Shown here piece by piece: positions 1 through 10,704 of a DNA stretch of 64,000 bases. The notes below the pieces were generated by a model. The model did no database searches. It was not told the DNA's origin and saw only the letters and a list, made by a program, of their open reading frames with translations. Source of the stretch: Schistosoma mansoni. Lineage: Eukaryota; Platyhelminthes; Trematoda; Strigeidida; Schistosomatidae. The translations under genes were made by a program, and so were the position numbers. Location of the stretch: positions 7,118,831-7,182,830 of the forward strand of contig NC_031497.1 of NCBI RefSeq assembly GCF_000237925.1. The letters run 5' to 3'. Numbering within the stretch: position 1 is the first letter of the stretch; each line of letters opens with the position of its first letter.

Positions 1-333
1 AAATGTAATGTTTTCTTTTAAATAAAGAATCGAGAAATGTTGCCTTGTAGTCAGTAGATTCTATCTACTTAGTTAATTAAATACAACGTTTTAAATAACT
101 TTTCAATTGTAGTATACTTTTAGGTTTGTAATGGTGATCTACCTAAGACCATTTCGTTTTTTAAAACTGTGAAAGTGAACAAAGTGATGAACATGTCTTG
201 AGTAGAGAATGAAGTTCATTACCATGAAGAAGTTTGGACAAGAACGCTGAACGAACTTTCGGAATTATTTAATTTTCACTTTTTAAGATTATTTTAAGTA
301 TAAGTAATTTCTCCTATATACTTGGACAAATCT

Positions 334-1355
334 CAGACAGATCAAGAGTTGAAAAGCGGCAAAACCAGACAACATACAAGCTGAAGTCAGACGTAGAAGT
401 GACTGCAAAGATCTTCCAAGTCCTATTCAGGAAGATTTGGGAGGAAGGACAAGCGCAGACAGACTGGAAAGAAGGATACCTCACCAAATTAACAAAGAAA
501 GGAGATCTGAGCAAATGTGAGGACTACAGAGGAATCACACTACGGTCAGTACCAGGAAAATTTTTCAACAGAGTGTTGCTGAACCGGATGAAAGATTCAG
601 TAGACGCACATTTTCAAGATCAACAGGATGGATCATGTAAGGATCGGTTGTGCACAGACCAAATCACGACCCTGAGAGTTATCACTGAACAATCAACTTA
701 ATAAAACTCGTCACTATACATCAACTTTCTTGATTATGAGAAATTATTTGACAGTGTGAATAGGAGAACATCGTAGGAACAGCAATGATAAGTAGATAGT
801 ATCTGATGTAGATGTGAAGGCAAAGATTGACAAATTAAGGGCAGCATTCCTACAAATGAAGAACATATGGAACTCAAAACAACTGTCAACCAACATCAAA
901 GTCACAATCTTCAATACGAACGTCAAGACAGTTCTGCTGTATGGAGCTGAAACTTCGAGAATTACTACAACCATCACCAAAAAGTAAACGTATTTATAAA
1001 AAATTGTCTATGCAAGATACTCAATGTCCATTGACTGGATACCATCAACAACAATCTACTGTATGGGAGAGAACAAATAAACTTCCAGCTGAAGAGAAAA
1101 TCATGAAAGGACGCTGTAAGTGGATAGGAAACACTTAATGGAAATCATCAAACTGCATCACGATGCGAACACTAACTTGTAATCGTCAGGGGAAGAGAAG
1201 AAGAGGAAGACCACTAAACACTATGCGTTAGTAATTGGAGGTATATATCAAATGAATGAATAGAAATTGGGAACAACTGGAGAGGATATCTGAGGAGAGA
1301 GTTCGATGTAGAATCGTGGTTGACGACCTATGCTGCTCCATGGCGTAGTTGAGTC
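334..1355 (+). pseudogene. Decayed SR2-like (RTE clade) LINE fragment
   Basis: This is a 5'-truncated, broken copy of the same LINE family as the intact element at 21.3 kb. The frame at 399-701 reads the start of the reverse transcriptase ([40 protein letters not shown]). Near 760-790 the copy jumps from the KAFDSV-type region straight to the later DADV-type region, so about 500 bp including the FADD catalytic motif is missing. The rest follows the C-terminal domain ([15 protein letters not shown]-type, a basic RRRGRP-type stretch) with stops and frame shifts. It ends near 1355 at the family's CCTATGCT...GTAAG 3' terminus. It cannot encode an enzyme and is an old insertion. It shares many variants with the copy at 13.56 kb. 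Confidence 0.85.
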
Positions 1356-2150
1356 AGTAAGCATATGCATAGAGCTCAATTTCTATGAAACTATTCGTTC
1401 AAATAATGACGAATATTTACTTGGACTTTAGCTAGTTTGTGGTATAAGATTTTGAAAAAATGTATGTTCGGATGAAAATGTTTTTTAGCTTGGATTTTGT
1501 GAAGCATAGCTTTTGTAGACGTCTTAGTTATCCTGCTTATTATGAATTCAAAGTGCTTGATGACAGTAAATTTTCCGAAGCATTTTTCCTAATTTATAAT
1601 TTGTCATTGGTACTTATCTTCATCCAGTTGGTCCACTGTTCATCCTTCTTTGGAGTGTTAATCAAGAACAATAAAATCGTCATTATTATCTAAGTCATAG
1701 TGATTTCGTAAATAGACAGCACTTATCTCCGATTAATGAAAATGAAGTTCTATACTCAGTAATTTTGGAACTTAAGTTTGATTTGATCGTATTATTTATA
1801 GGTAAATATTAATATATGATTCCGAAGAAAAGATCAATTTATGAATGGTGATTTGTATATTCCATTGTAATTAATTATATCTTAACAATATAACTGTATG
1901 GTTGGGTCGTGTAAGTTATTCACCAATTGAATTAATTTCCCCATTAGTTCACCTTCTACTGTTGTTAAAGACACAGTCATTAAGTTTTTAGATTATTATA
2001 GCAGAAATAAAAGATCAGATTGTAGAAATAAACTAACAGTTATATACCATACATGGTCGTTTCATTGTAATTATGATTATTGAAATACTTTAAAAATACA
2101 TGTTTTGCTAGATCGTATTAAAATACTGAAAATATCCAATACTTTATTGG
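1356..2150. other. AT-rich DNA, no feature recognised
   Basis: Only short chance ORFs are present. A 77-codon frame at 1460-1693 has no recognisable domain. I see no splice-supported gene or repeat match. Confidence 0.5.
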
Positions 2151-2174
2151 ATATGAAATTAACTAATTTGGTTA

Positions 2175-2260
2175 TTAATTCTCTGAAGAAGTGGCTTACA
2201 CTGAGTCACGAAACATCAGGAAATCTAATTTTTCTACTCATTGGGATATTACAAATATAT
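2175..2260 (+). repeat. Hammerhead-like retroelement remnant, copy 1
   Basis: The stretch contains CTGAAGA (2183-2189), an imperfect stem GTGGCT/AGTCAC (2191-2196 and 2204-2209) and GAAAC (2210-2214), in hammerhead core order. It continues into a T-rich stretch ending CTCATTGGGATATTAC. A close relative lies at 27122-27210, so this is a dispersed repeat. The layout resembles the motif downstream of the Penelope-like element at 42.25 kb, with an extra A between the CTGANGA box and helix II. No helix III or helix I is evident, so self-cleavage is doubtful. Confidence 0.45.
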
Positions 2261-2985
2261 TTAAATAGTCAATATATTTTGCTATTTCGATTTCATTAGG
2301 TGAAATTTCTGTTACACAAATGACTCTCTCATTATTAAAAGTTATGATTAATTTCATACACATAATGTTGATCTATTTTTGTGAAACCAAATAATATCTA
2401 AGATACTTAATGTCCTAAAATAAGTAGTAAAATGCCGGGAAAAGAAAAAAAATTTGATATGAATTAACGTGATTTGTGATTTATAGTGTAACATATCGGT
2501 AAATATTAATCAACCAGGATTGTTAGTAAAAAGAAAAATGTAAAATATTGTAGCTCATTGTTTCTGTGTGTCGTTTCTAATAGTCTTTTGGAAACTTGTA
2601 AAATCATTATCATTCAGAGGATCATTGTAGGATAGATGTATTTTCTAAAACAAATGAAAAGTGAGTTAGTGTAAAAAATGAAGCATGTTTTTACGGACTA
2701 CTGAATCAAAATGTAATACAACAGTTCCTTTTATACATGAAAGATTTCGGCAAGATATCGTAACATCACAAATTCCGACTAAAACACATTGACAACAACT
2801 AAAATAAGATAGGTTTTCATGAACTATTTTAGCACTAAACAATAAACGTTCATCAATTAAACTAGATCCAGTTGGTTTTGTGTATTAAAATAATAAAGTT
2901 CGCAAAATATTATAAATTTAAAGGTTCACGCTTGAATATCCAAATATATGTGATCACATTTTCTAACAGTCTTGAACTTTAGTAA
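2261..2985. other. AT-rich DNA, no feature recognised
   Basis: I see no ORF with family character and no repeat shared with the rest of the window. Confidence 0.5.
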
Positions 2986-2989
2986 TAGT

Positions 2990-3245
2990 AGTATGGTGTG
3001 CTTTTTATGTCGATATAAGTAGTAAAAAAACGCCAATCAGAAATAGAATGCGTGACAGCAGAAAGTTAAGGAAATCGAAGAGAAGAGAACGGTAACAAAG
3101 AGTAATTACTGTGGAAGTGGATGAAAAATAAAGTCGGAGACAATTAATGGACATCTTGCAAATAAATAATTGGATGTTTCTTTTTCACAATTTAGCAAAT
3201 AACTCCGTAATTTTGCATTAGAGCTTAATCGACTTCCCCCCTCTC
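2990..3245 (-). repeat. R1 dispersed repeat, copy 1
   Basis: Read on the minus strand this is a diverged copy of a repeat of about 270 bp found six times in the window. Shared landmarks in order are AAAATTAC.GAG, a TTTGCAA.ATGTC block, a T/C-rich middle, TTCTGCTG..CGCATTC, TGATTGG, and TACTACTTATAT. It has no ORF. No terminal inverted repeat was seen in the best-bounded copy (36484-36756). The class of element is unknown. Confidence 0.65.
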
Positions 3246-3789
3246 TATTCACATCCATAACATCTAAGTGTGATGAGTAACATTTCTGTCTTTGTTACTC
3301 TGTCGTTGTGAAGCATGATTGAGTTTAAAAGGTATGAGTTGGTTAAAGGATTCCGATGGTAAATATCTTCAGCGCATTGGAATCGTATTGTGGAACGATC
3401 AAGTGAGTAATACTGAAGTTAAGTGTCAGGCGGCAAGGAAAGATGACAACTCAATTGATAAGACGATGAATCTTCATCAGTCTAGATAGACGAGCCATGT
3501 GTAACATTCACTTATTTACTTCATACCTAGACATGAAATACTGGAGTGGGTTGGAAGAAGGATAGTGGCGACCAAACAAAGACATGACTTCAATCAATAA
3601 AGCCGACAATCGTCAGACTGATGCACTTCAATAGACAGATCACCTACTTGAGCTTAACGAGAAAGTTATATTCAAATACTAGTGATGCTGAGTAATAAGG
3701 CTCAGAATCAGACAAAGCTGCACGTATTCTTTTACTTTTGATTTTCATCTGGATCTTAAATTTCACTACTTTTCCATACGTTAATACTT

Positions 3790-3945
3790 TTTAACCCATA
3801 CCATCAACAAGCAGAGATGGATGGTAGCTAGAAGTGAAATCCAGGACACACGTTTCGTCCTATTTGGGACTCTTCAGCTGGATATACCTGCATCCCAGAC
3901 TTGATGTTCACTCCGGGTAGTGACTTAATCTAGTTTACCACTGAT
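3790..3945 (-). repeat. Smα-like hammerhead SINE, copy 1 (core intact)
   Basis: The minus strand reads through a type I hammerhead between 3884 and 3838. Helix I is ATCCAG/CTGGAT. The core is CTGAAGA. Helix II is GTCC/GGAC closing a CAAATA loop. GAAA follows, then a minimal helix III of ACG/TGT (with a G·U pair) and the cleavage triplet GTC. This is the arrangement known from the schistosome Smα satellite/SINE ribozyme, whose RNA cleaves itself after GUC. Downstream of the ribozyme the copy carries the TAGC..CCATC..CTCTGC landmark shared by the other copies. Confidence 0.8.
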
Positions 3946-4018
3946 AACAATCAAACACTAGACACTTGTTTCGTAACCATTCAAATTTACCCGTGCTGAG
4001 TGTTTATCATTTACCTAA

Positions 4019-4215
4019 CGAAGACAGTGAAAGATGGTTGAGCGATTTCGCAAATTGATTGAGGTTAGACATATAAACCATTGGATATCAGCTCACTAAT
4101 CTAACGGTAAATCTCACGCCACCAGTCATGAAGATCCTGAGTTCGACTTCCTGTGTTGTCTTGGATGAACATGTATGAGAAGTCTTACTGGGAAAAGACA
4201 GTTATTCAATGCTCC
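4019..4215 (+). repeat. T2 tRNA-headed SINE, copy 1 (decayed)
   Basis: The stretch follows the T2 copy at 19.7 kb: GGTTGAGCG, ATTGAGGTTAGACAT, CATTGGAT.TCAGCTCA, then a pol III box B-like GAGTTCGACTTC at 4138-4150, ending CAATGCTCC. The ribozyme segment has decayed beyond recognition of its core. It is an old, non-coding insertion. Confidence 0.6.
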
Positions 4216-6385
4216 TTAGTTTATAATGGTTCGTAAACTCAGTAATATTGAACAGTCTCCACAAACTCCTAAATCAATTATATTTTTTTGTTTAACTGTA
4301 AGAAAAAACTCGGTGTTTTTACTTTTCAAATATTTCTTAAATGAAATGAGTGGACTTAGTCAGCAAAAATAGAAGTCACGAATTAACGTTAATAAATATG
4401 AGGAGTAATATTTCAAAGTTTGTTATATATATCTTGTTATATATTTTGAAGAAGCTTATTCATTGTAGACCAATGTAATAAACAAAATAACGAAGTGGGC
4501 TTTTTCAAAGAGTATATTGAGTACTTTTTTATTAAAACATTCAACGATTAAAAAAATAAGTCGTTTCATCATGTAGTATATGTCGCATCGACGTGGAATA
4601 ATTTATCATTATGTACACAGTTTTGATAAGCAAAAGTTAAATACACTGTCATTCATAAAAGTGACCAATCGGACACTCACATACATCTGAACATCGAAAC
4701 ATTGTTTCTGACAATCGGGTGGGTGAACATCAAAGCTAGCTTACAATAGTTTAAATTTGGTTACAGGTATTGTGTACACTAGGTAATCATTCTGAAATTT
4801 ATTCTGTATGGTTCACGCCATCATTTTTTACACTAATGTAATTCTTCACTATTCAGCCTACTTTCTAGAAGATACTGATTAAAAGTCAACAGATCAATTT
4901 ACTCCCCAAAAGTGCTCAGCTATGATTTATAACTGGGTTGAATTCATGACGTGCAGGTCTTGTAATGAGTATACCATTCACTTTCACTTCATTTCTTTCT
5001 TTTTCCAACGCCAGTCAACCTATAATAAAACACATCGCTAATCCATTGTTACTAGTGGGTTATATTCTCACTTCTAACTATTTTGGCTTCATAGTTGACG
5101 ACTTCTAATTTGAACCTCTGTAAACCCATTACAATAGCTAAATTGATGCTATGAAAGCAATGAGAAAAAGATTTTGAAACAAATACTACCGTGCATGATT
5201 TCGTTAATCAATAAAAATCCAAACAAACCTTGTATTATAATTAAAAAACCCAGCTTATTTTATTATAATTGTCCCGTTTTGCTTTATTCTACTTGTTCAT
5301 TCATTTTTCCGATTAAGTGATTGGTATTTGTTGAACTTTGATTAAATTGATATGTTGTTTTTATAATTAAGAAGTAGGTCTTACAAATAACAGTCGATGA
5401 ACATTTCACTGTAAATTAATTATATAACATTTCAGAAATCAAACAAAACCATTCAGAGTAGTAAATAATCATTTTTAAATAATAAATGACATTTCACATT
5501 ATTGGGGACTTTGCAATTGATTATATATTTAAGACAGATGATAATCTCAGTTGTTTAACCAATCGCATACATGGAAGAATGAGATAGGTTGCTCTTATTT
5601 TAATTATTTTGATGAAACTTTTAATTATAAAATATTTAAAACTTTCATCATTGAACAACATATCACCAGTCTTCCATGATTAAGCAATGGTAATCAAAGA
5701 TTTTTGTCATTGACATCTCTACATGGTTATGTGATTTCAAATTAAACATTTGTAAATTATTCTGAATAATAGTAAGTAAGGATATCAGTTCCTGTAGTTC
5801 TGAACTTAATCCAACTGATGTTTATTGAAATCTTTATTAGGACGTTCATTAGAAACATGTGATTAGTTGTTCATTACATTATAAGTAAAGATTACATTTC
5901 AAAAATGACATTGCTTACACAGACCCCACGTTATACTTCAACAGCTCATTAGGTGTTTATTCTGATTAGTATGAAATTCATAGAAACTAATAAAATAAAT
6001 GAAAAAAACATCATTTCATTAACAATATATAATATCAAATATGTTTGGAATTATGTATATACGGAAACCAGTTAGTGAAACCAAAGTTTGAAGTGAACAT
6101 TGAAAGAATAATAAAATGTAATTCATAGAAATAGTAAATCTCATTACACATCTATACCATCAATATTTCTGCATATATGATATCCCATATATATATATAT
6201 AGTGTTGGATTACTCGGTTATATGGATCCACAACGCCACAACCAGATGTTGAAACCTTGGACAATGAAATTGAAAAACTCTTGATCAAATCCTTTAGTAA
6301 CTAATCAACAAATAATTCAGAAATCCTAGTAAAAATCTATGACCAATGGTCTTTAACCATGTCGAGTGTGAGGCAGTTACCCAAT
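4216..6385. other. AT-rich DNA, no feature recognised
   Basis: The stretch is more than 2 kb of AT-rich sequence with a short (TA)n run near 6186-6202. I see no gene and no clear repeat. Confidence 0.5.
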
Positions 6386-6387
6386 AA

Positions 6388-6585
6388 GTATGTCCGAAGA
6401 TGTTCACACGATGCTACAAATTGATTACAGTTAAATATGAAAACCATTGGATCCCAGCTCAGAGGTTTAGAGATTAAGTGAACTCTCGCGAGATCGAAGG
6501 TCTTGAACTCAAACCCTGCTGGTTTGGTCGTGGGTGTGAACTGTTGAAGATTCCTATAATGAAACAGTACAGATGTTTAGTTTTT
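6388..6585 (+). repeat. T2 tRNA-headed SINE, copy 2 (decayed)
   Basis: The same order of landmarks as at 19.7 kb is visible: ACCATTGGATCCCAGCTCAGAGG (box A region), CTCTCGCGAGA, GGTCTTGAACTCAAACCC (box B region, degenerate), and GTGGGTGTGAACTGTTGAAGA where the hammerhead should start. A GAAAC remains at 6561-6565, but the stems no longer pair. Confidence 0.6.
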
Positions 6586-8220
6586 AATGGTCGTTATTAA
6601 ACTAAGATTAAAGTATAATATTAGTAACGGAATATAAATTATTTTTCCATTTAACTCGTGAAATATATTACCAAGACGTTTCTGTTAAGTGAATTGCTTC
6701 TTTTTCTGGTCATATAATGAAATGAATAATTAACAGTTCTCTATCTATTTGTGATTCATAATTAAACAGTTTGACTTAAGGTGGACAACCGGTGTTCATA
6801 AGCTTAAATTGAAGGTGGCCCGCATCACCTATTAACTAAAGGTAGTGTACTAAAAATATTTACTTGACCAGCAACCGTATTATTCTAGAATTATGTAGCA
6901 GCTTTGAGAATCAATAAAATATCATTTGTTCTGATCTTCTTTATTCAGAATACACCTCAACATAGTAAAATAACAATCCTCAGTCTTTATTACCACACAT
7001 ATTTTAAAAATCAAAACAAAACTATTGAAGTTTAGATTGCTAATGACACTATCTGAAATAATTACCATGTTGTATTTCTCGAAAAAGATGTTAGAAAGCT
7101 AGTCAATATTAACTAAGGAATCACTCAGAACTACAGGAAACAAGATTGTAATTTCATTTAAGAATCCAGATATGAAGACTGGAACTTTGCACTTCATGAA
7201 AATTCAACCCGAAGCTCGTAACTTGTAGTAAATCAACAATAACCTATCTATTACACAATTCATCGGTCTATAAATTCCAACCAAAGTTAATTCGTGACAC
7301 CGAACGATAATCATTCACAGTTATCTATGTGGATTTGTTGTAAAATCTACACTTGATTGACTTTAAAAGAAGAGATAGCGAATTCTGTTGAAAGAATCAC
7401 TCAGTTAGAGTGATTTTCATTAATTCTTTATATAATGCCAATTTTTGGTCAATCATGTTTTAAAAATTATCTGTTGAATGGCATTTCAATATATCAATAC
7501 AATAAATGTCACAGAAGTGATATTTTAGCTTAAATAGGTAATTGTCTGTAAATTGATGACTTTATAATACTAAAGAATGGTAAAAAAAGATGGTTGGTAT
7601 AACGGATTTTCAGCTTATTTATTGAAAATCCAATCTATCTTACCGAGATGACTGATGTTAAAACTAAAGGTAATGTGAATTACGTCACCCTTTATAATAA
7701 ATGTCATTCAATAGCCTCCTCAGATATTTAGGTCGTTTATTTTTTCAACTGTAAAAATATTGCGATTAAAATACCTGTTTTGAGTTTGCTTGAATTATAT
7801 AATTGTGAGTGGTAACTGTTTGTATTCAAGATGTATTGTCGAATGATCGGAATTTATTCGGAATTAAAAGCTCTAAAACTCATCCGAAAACACTTTAATC
7901 CTTGGAAAATTTATGTTCATATTTATGCGTTGGTAAAATGGGAGGCAAATATATTAAAGTTTAAGCTTCCTATATATGATGGGTGGAAAAATTGTTTTGA
8001 CTGCTGATATGGTAAAAAACTATGGTGGTTGAATAAATGTGCAAGACACTGATTATTTCAGTATTTTAAATATATTTAAATTTAATGTTTTCGATTATCT
8101 CGATGTTGATATTTCAACTGAAATTCGGTCAGTTTTGGTTAGAATATATTCACTCTCTGAGGATTGCCCCGATGTAGCCATTGTGAAACAAGTTTATATA
8201 GAGCAGATAGAATGTAGATA
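6586..8220. other. AT-rich DNA, no feature recognised
   Basis: I see only short ORFs without domain character, and no repeat matches to the rest of the window. Confidence 0.5.
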
Positions 8221-8224
8221 GCAA

Positions 8225-8425
8225 TGAAATTCAGAACGCGTATTTCATTTTGTCTGGTACTTATCAGCTGAATATATCTGTGTCTGAAGGTGACAGTATT
8301 CATTTTGGGTTCCGGAGTGAACATCAACCCTGTGATCCAGATACGTCCAACTGATAGGTTCGAAACAGAAAGGAACGCGCGCCCCGAATTTCACTGTTAA
8401 CCACATCCCATCTATTCTATATGTT
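8225..8425. repeat. Head-to-head pair of decayed Smα-like SINE copies
   Basis: The left half (8225-8325) is a minus-strand copy: a CAGAACGCG..TTTCATTTTGTCTGG block, CAGCTGAATATATCTG, then TTCCGGAGTGAACATCAACC. The right half (8330-8425) is a plus-strand copy: ATACGTCCAACTGATAGGTTCGAAAC...GGAACGCGCGCCCCGAATTTCACTG..AGCC-like CCACATCCCATC. Both ribozyme cores are damaged. The arrangement is the same as the much better preserved pair at 31.6-32.1 kb. Confidence 0.6.
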
Positions 8426-8429
8426 ATAT

Positions 8430-9590
8430 TTATGTTTTGAATAACTACAATTTTGACACATGTTATAAAGATATTTGTTGCTGTGTTGTACAAATAGTTC
8501 AGAGAATTCTTCTACGTATTCAAATTAACAATATTTAATAGAGTTATTCTTACTATTATCATTATTATTAAAAGATGTATCATCAAATAGCCTAACAAAC
8601 CTTACCGTTAAATACATCCTAAATCTATCTAAATTATCAGATATCAATCAGAGATATGAAATATCTCCTAGTTTTTTGAAATGTAACGAATATTTTTCAA
8701 TTAAAACTATTATAAATAGTTATGGGTAATAAGTAAATATATTTACTTCATATGTCAGTTTCTCTAAAAGGCGGATGAGTTATGCCAATGTCTTCTCTTT
8801 TTTTTTAAAAGAGACTTCAAAAGTAAATAACCAAAGAGAAGTTACCTATTGATTTATTGATAATTATAATAAAATATCTAAAGAGGAATAACGTTTTACC
8901 GATACTTTCTATCAGCTGAGTTGAGAATCTAAGTGTATTTTCCATCTTAATATATCATATGACTGTTGATAAATAATTAAACTGGGAAAATGATTAATAA
9001 TGAAATTCGTACATGTGACTATAACACTCTGTTTATATTTTACCATTTTCTTTTAACTCAAAATCACAATGTTTATATTCAAATGGTAGTATCAATTTAA
9101 TCAGTTTAGTGTTTATGGAGGTTTAGCTAACTTTTACTAATGAAGTCCCTTTTTTAATGAGAATCTGTGTTAAAATTTATTCTCAAAAGATATAATCATT
9201 GTCAAACTAAGTAAATGTTTGGACTATGCTCCATTCTCAAATTGTGAATAGCTGGTTGTTGAATTCATTTCAGAGTTTGTTATATGGTTAACACTAGAAA
9301 TCAGTTTCATAAAATGAATTTTCATTTTATAAACATTTACAAGATTTTCGATGATCTTTTGTTAACATTTAAATGTTCCTGTGTATATTAAACATCAAAA
9401 GTAAAATGAAGCAAGTTTTTGAAGTATATATTATTTTACTCAGTTCGGTAACGATTACTGTGCGTTTGCTTGGTTGCTTGAATCATTGTACATATGGATC
9501 GGTTTATTAGTTGAAATTTGACAGCTTCAATTGCTTACTCATAGTTTCGGGTGTGAAATGGTTTAGTAATACTGCGATGTATACTATTTA
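8430..9590. other. AT-rich DNA, no feature recognised
   Basis: I see neither coding potential nor a recognised repeat. Confidence 0.5.
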
Positions 9591-9594
9591 TATC

Positions 9595-9870
9595 AACAAA
9601 TATGAGTAGTATGTAACACCGATCGGAAGTGGAATGCCTGGCAGCAGAAGGTTGAAAAGATTGAATAGAAGAGATCGGGAACAAAGAGTGACTGGTAGTG
9701 AAAAAAATGATGTAAAATTTTAAAATGAACGTATGGTATTCACATTATACCAAATAACTCTGTAATTTTGTATCAAATACATTTGGTTGTTCCCATTTTT
9801 GTTCTCGTTCACTACAATACAATTTATGCTTTCTAATTCTAATTTTAGACATTAATCCAGCTGATTTGTG
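9595..9870 (-). repeat. R1 dispersed repeat, copy 2
   Basis: On the minus strand it reads TTGTAGTGAACGAGAAC, TGGGAACAACCAAATG, TATTTGATACAAAATTACAG, then the T-rich middle, CTTCTGCTGCCAGGCATTCC, and CGATCGGTGTTACATACTACT. The first block matches the R1 start deduced from the nested copy at 36484, so this copy is close to full length. The central GCAAAATGTC block is diverged. Confidence 0.75.
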
Positions 9871-10427
9871 TATTAAAATTGTAAAGTAGGAAAAATTCAC
9901 GATCAGTGAATTAGTAAGTGTGGAGAACAAACTTATATATATTAACTAAGTAAATTGAGACGAAAAACGAAGGATCAAATGAACCGATAGATTAATTTGA
10001 CTAGGCATAGTATTTTACTGTTAAAACTTATACATCGAAATAAGCGAAATATCTTAAATAAAAAGTTGTCCAGCAAATTAAAAGTGGTAGCTAAATTCGC
10101 TTTAATGTGAAATCACTATTTCGGATTATTTAAAATACATTTGAGATTTTTGATTGTACAATAACACTAAGATATGGAAAATCCATTGACCCCTCACTAA
10201 GATTCGTTATTTAAATAGATCTGCAACCCAGTAGAGATGAAACCCTGAAAACTGAACACTGATCGCTTAAATGGTTACGATAGGCATTACTGTTTGATAC
10301 GATTAATTTACTATTTAAGAACAATGATTTTCATAATTTCCACAATAAGATCTTTGATAAATTCTTCTACGAAATCTCCTAAATATCCGAAATTCCAAAG
10401 TAATGGAACTTATACTGTAGTTAACGA

Positions 10428-10700
10428 GAACACATACTGGGATAACTAAACATATTTGAACATAAAATAACAGAATTTATTAGTAGAATCTGAGAACCGT
10501 ACAGTAAATACTTAATTTGTAAAGTGCCAATCAATTATCTCAGACTTCACTACCCCTTCTTTTACACACCAATCATTCATTGCTCTCGTCCTCTTATCTT
10601 CAATGTTCTGAACCTTCTGCCACCAAGCATTTCACTTTTGAATTGTGATACATACTACTTATATCTGTCTACATCAGTAGCACAAACCACAGTATCAATA
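10428..10700 (+). repeat. R1 dispersed repeat, copy 3
   Basis: The plus strand reads AACGAGAACACATACTGGG, AAAATAACAGAAT, AATCTGAGAACCGTACAGTAA, GTGCCAATCAATTATCTCAG, TTCTGCCACCAAGCATTTCAC, GATACATACTACTTATATC, and ends TAGCACAAACCACAG. The 61-codon frame at 10524-10709 lies inside the repeat and is not a gene. Confidence 0.75.
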
Positions 10701-10704
10701 ACTG

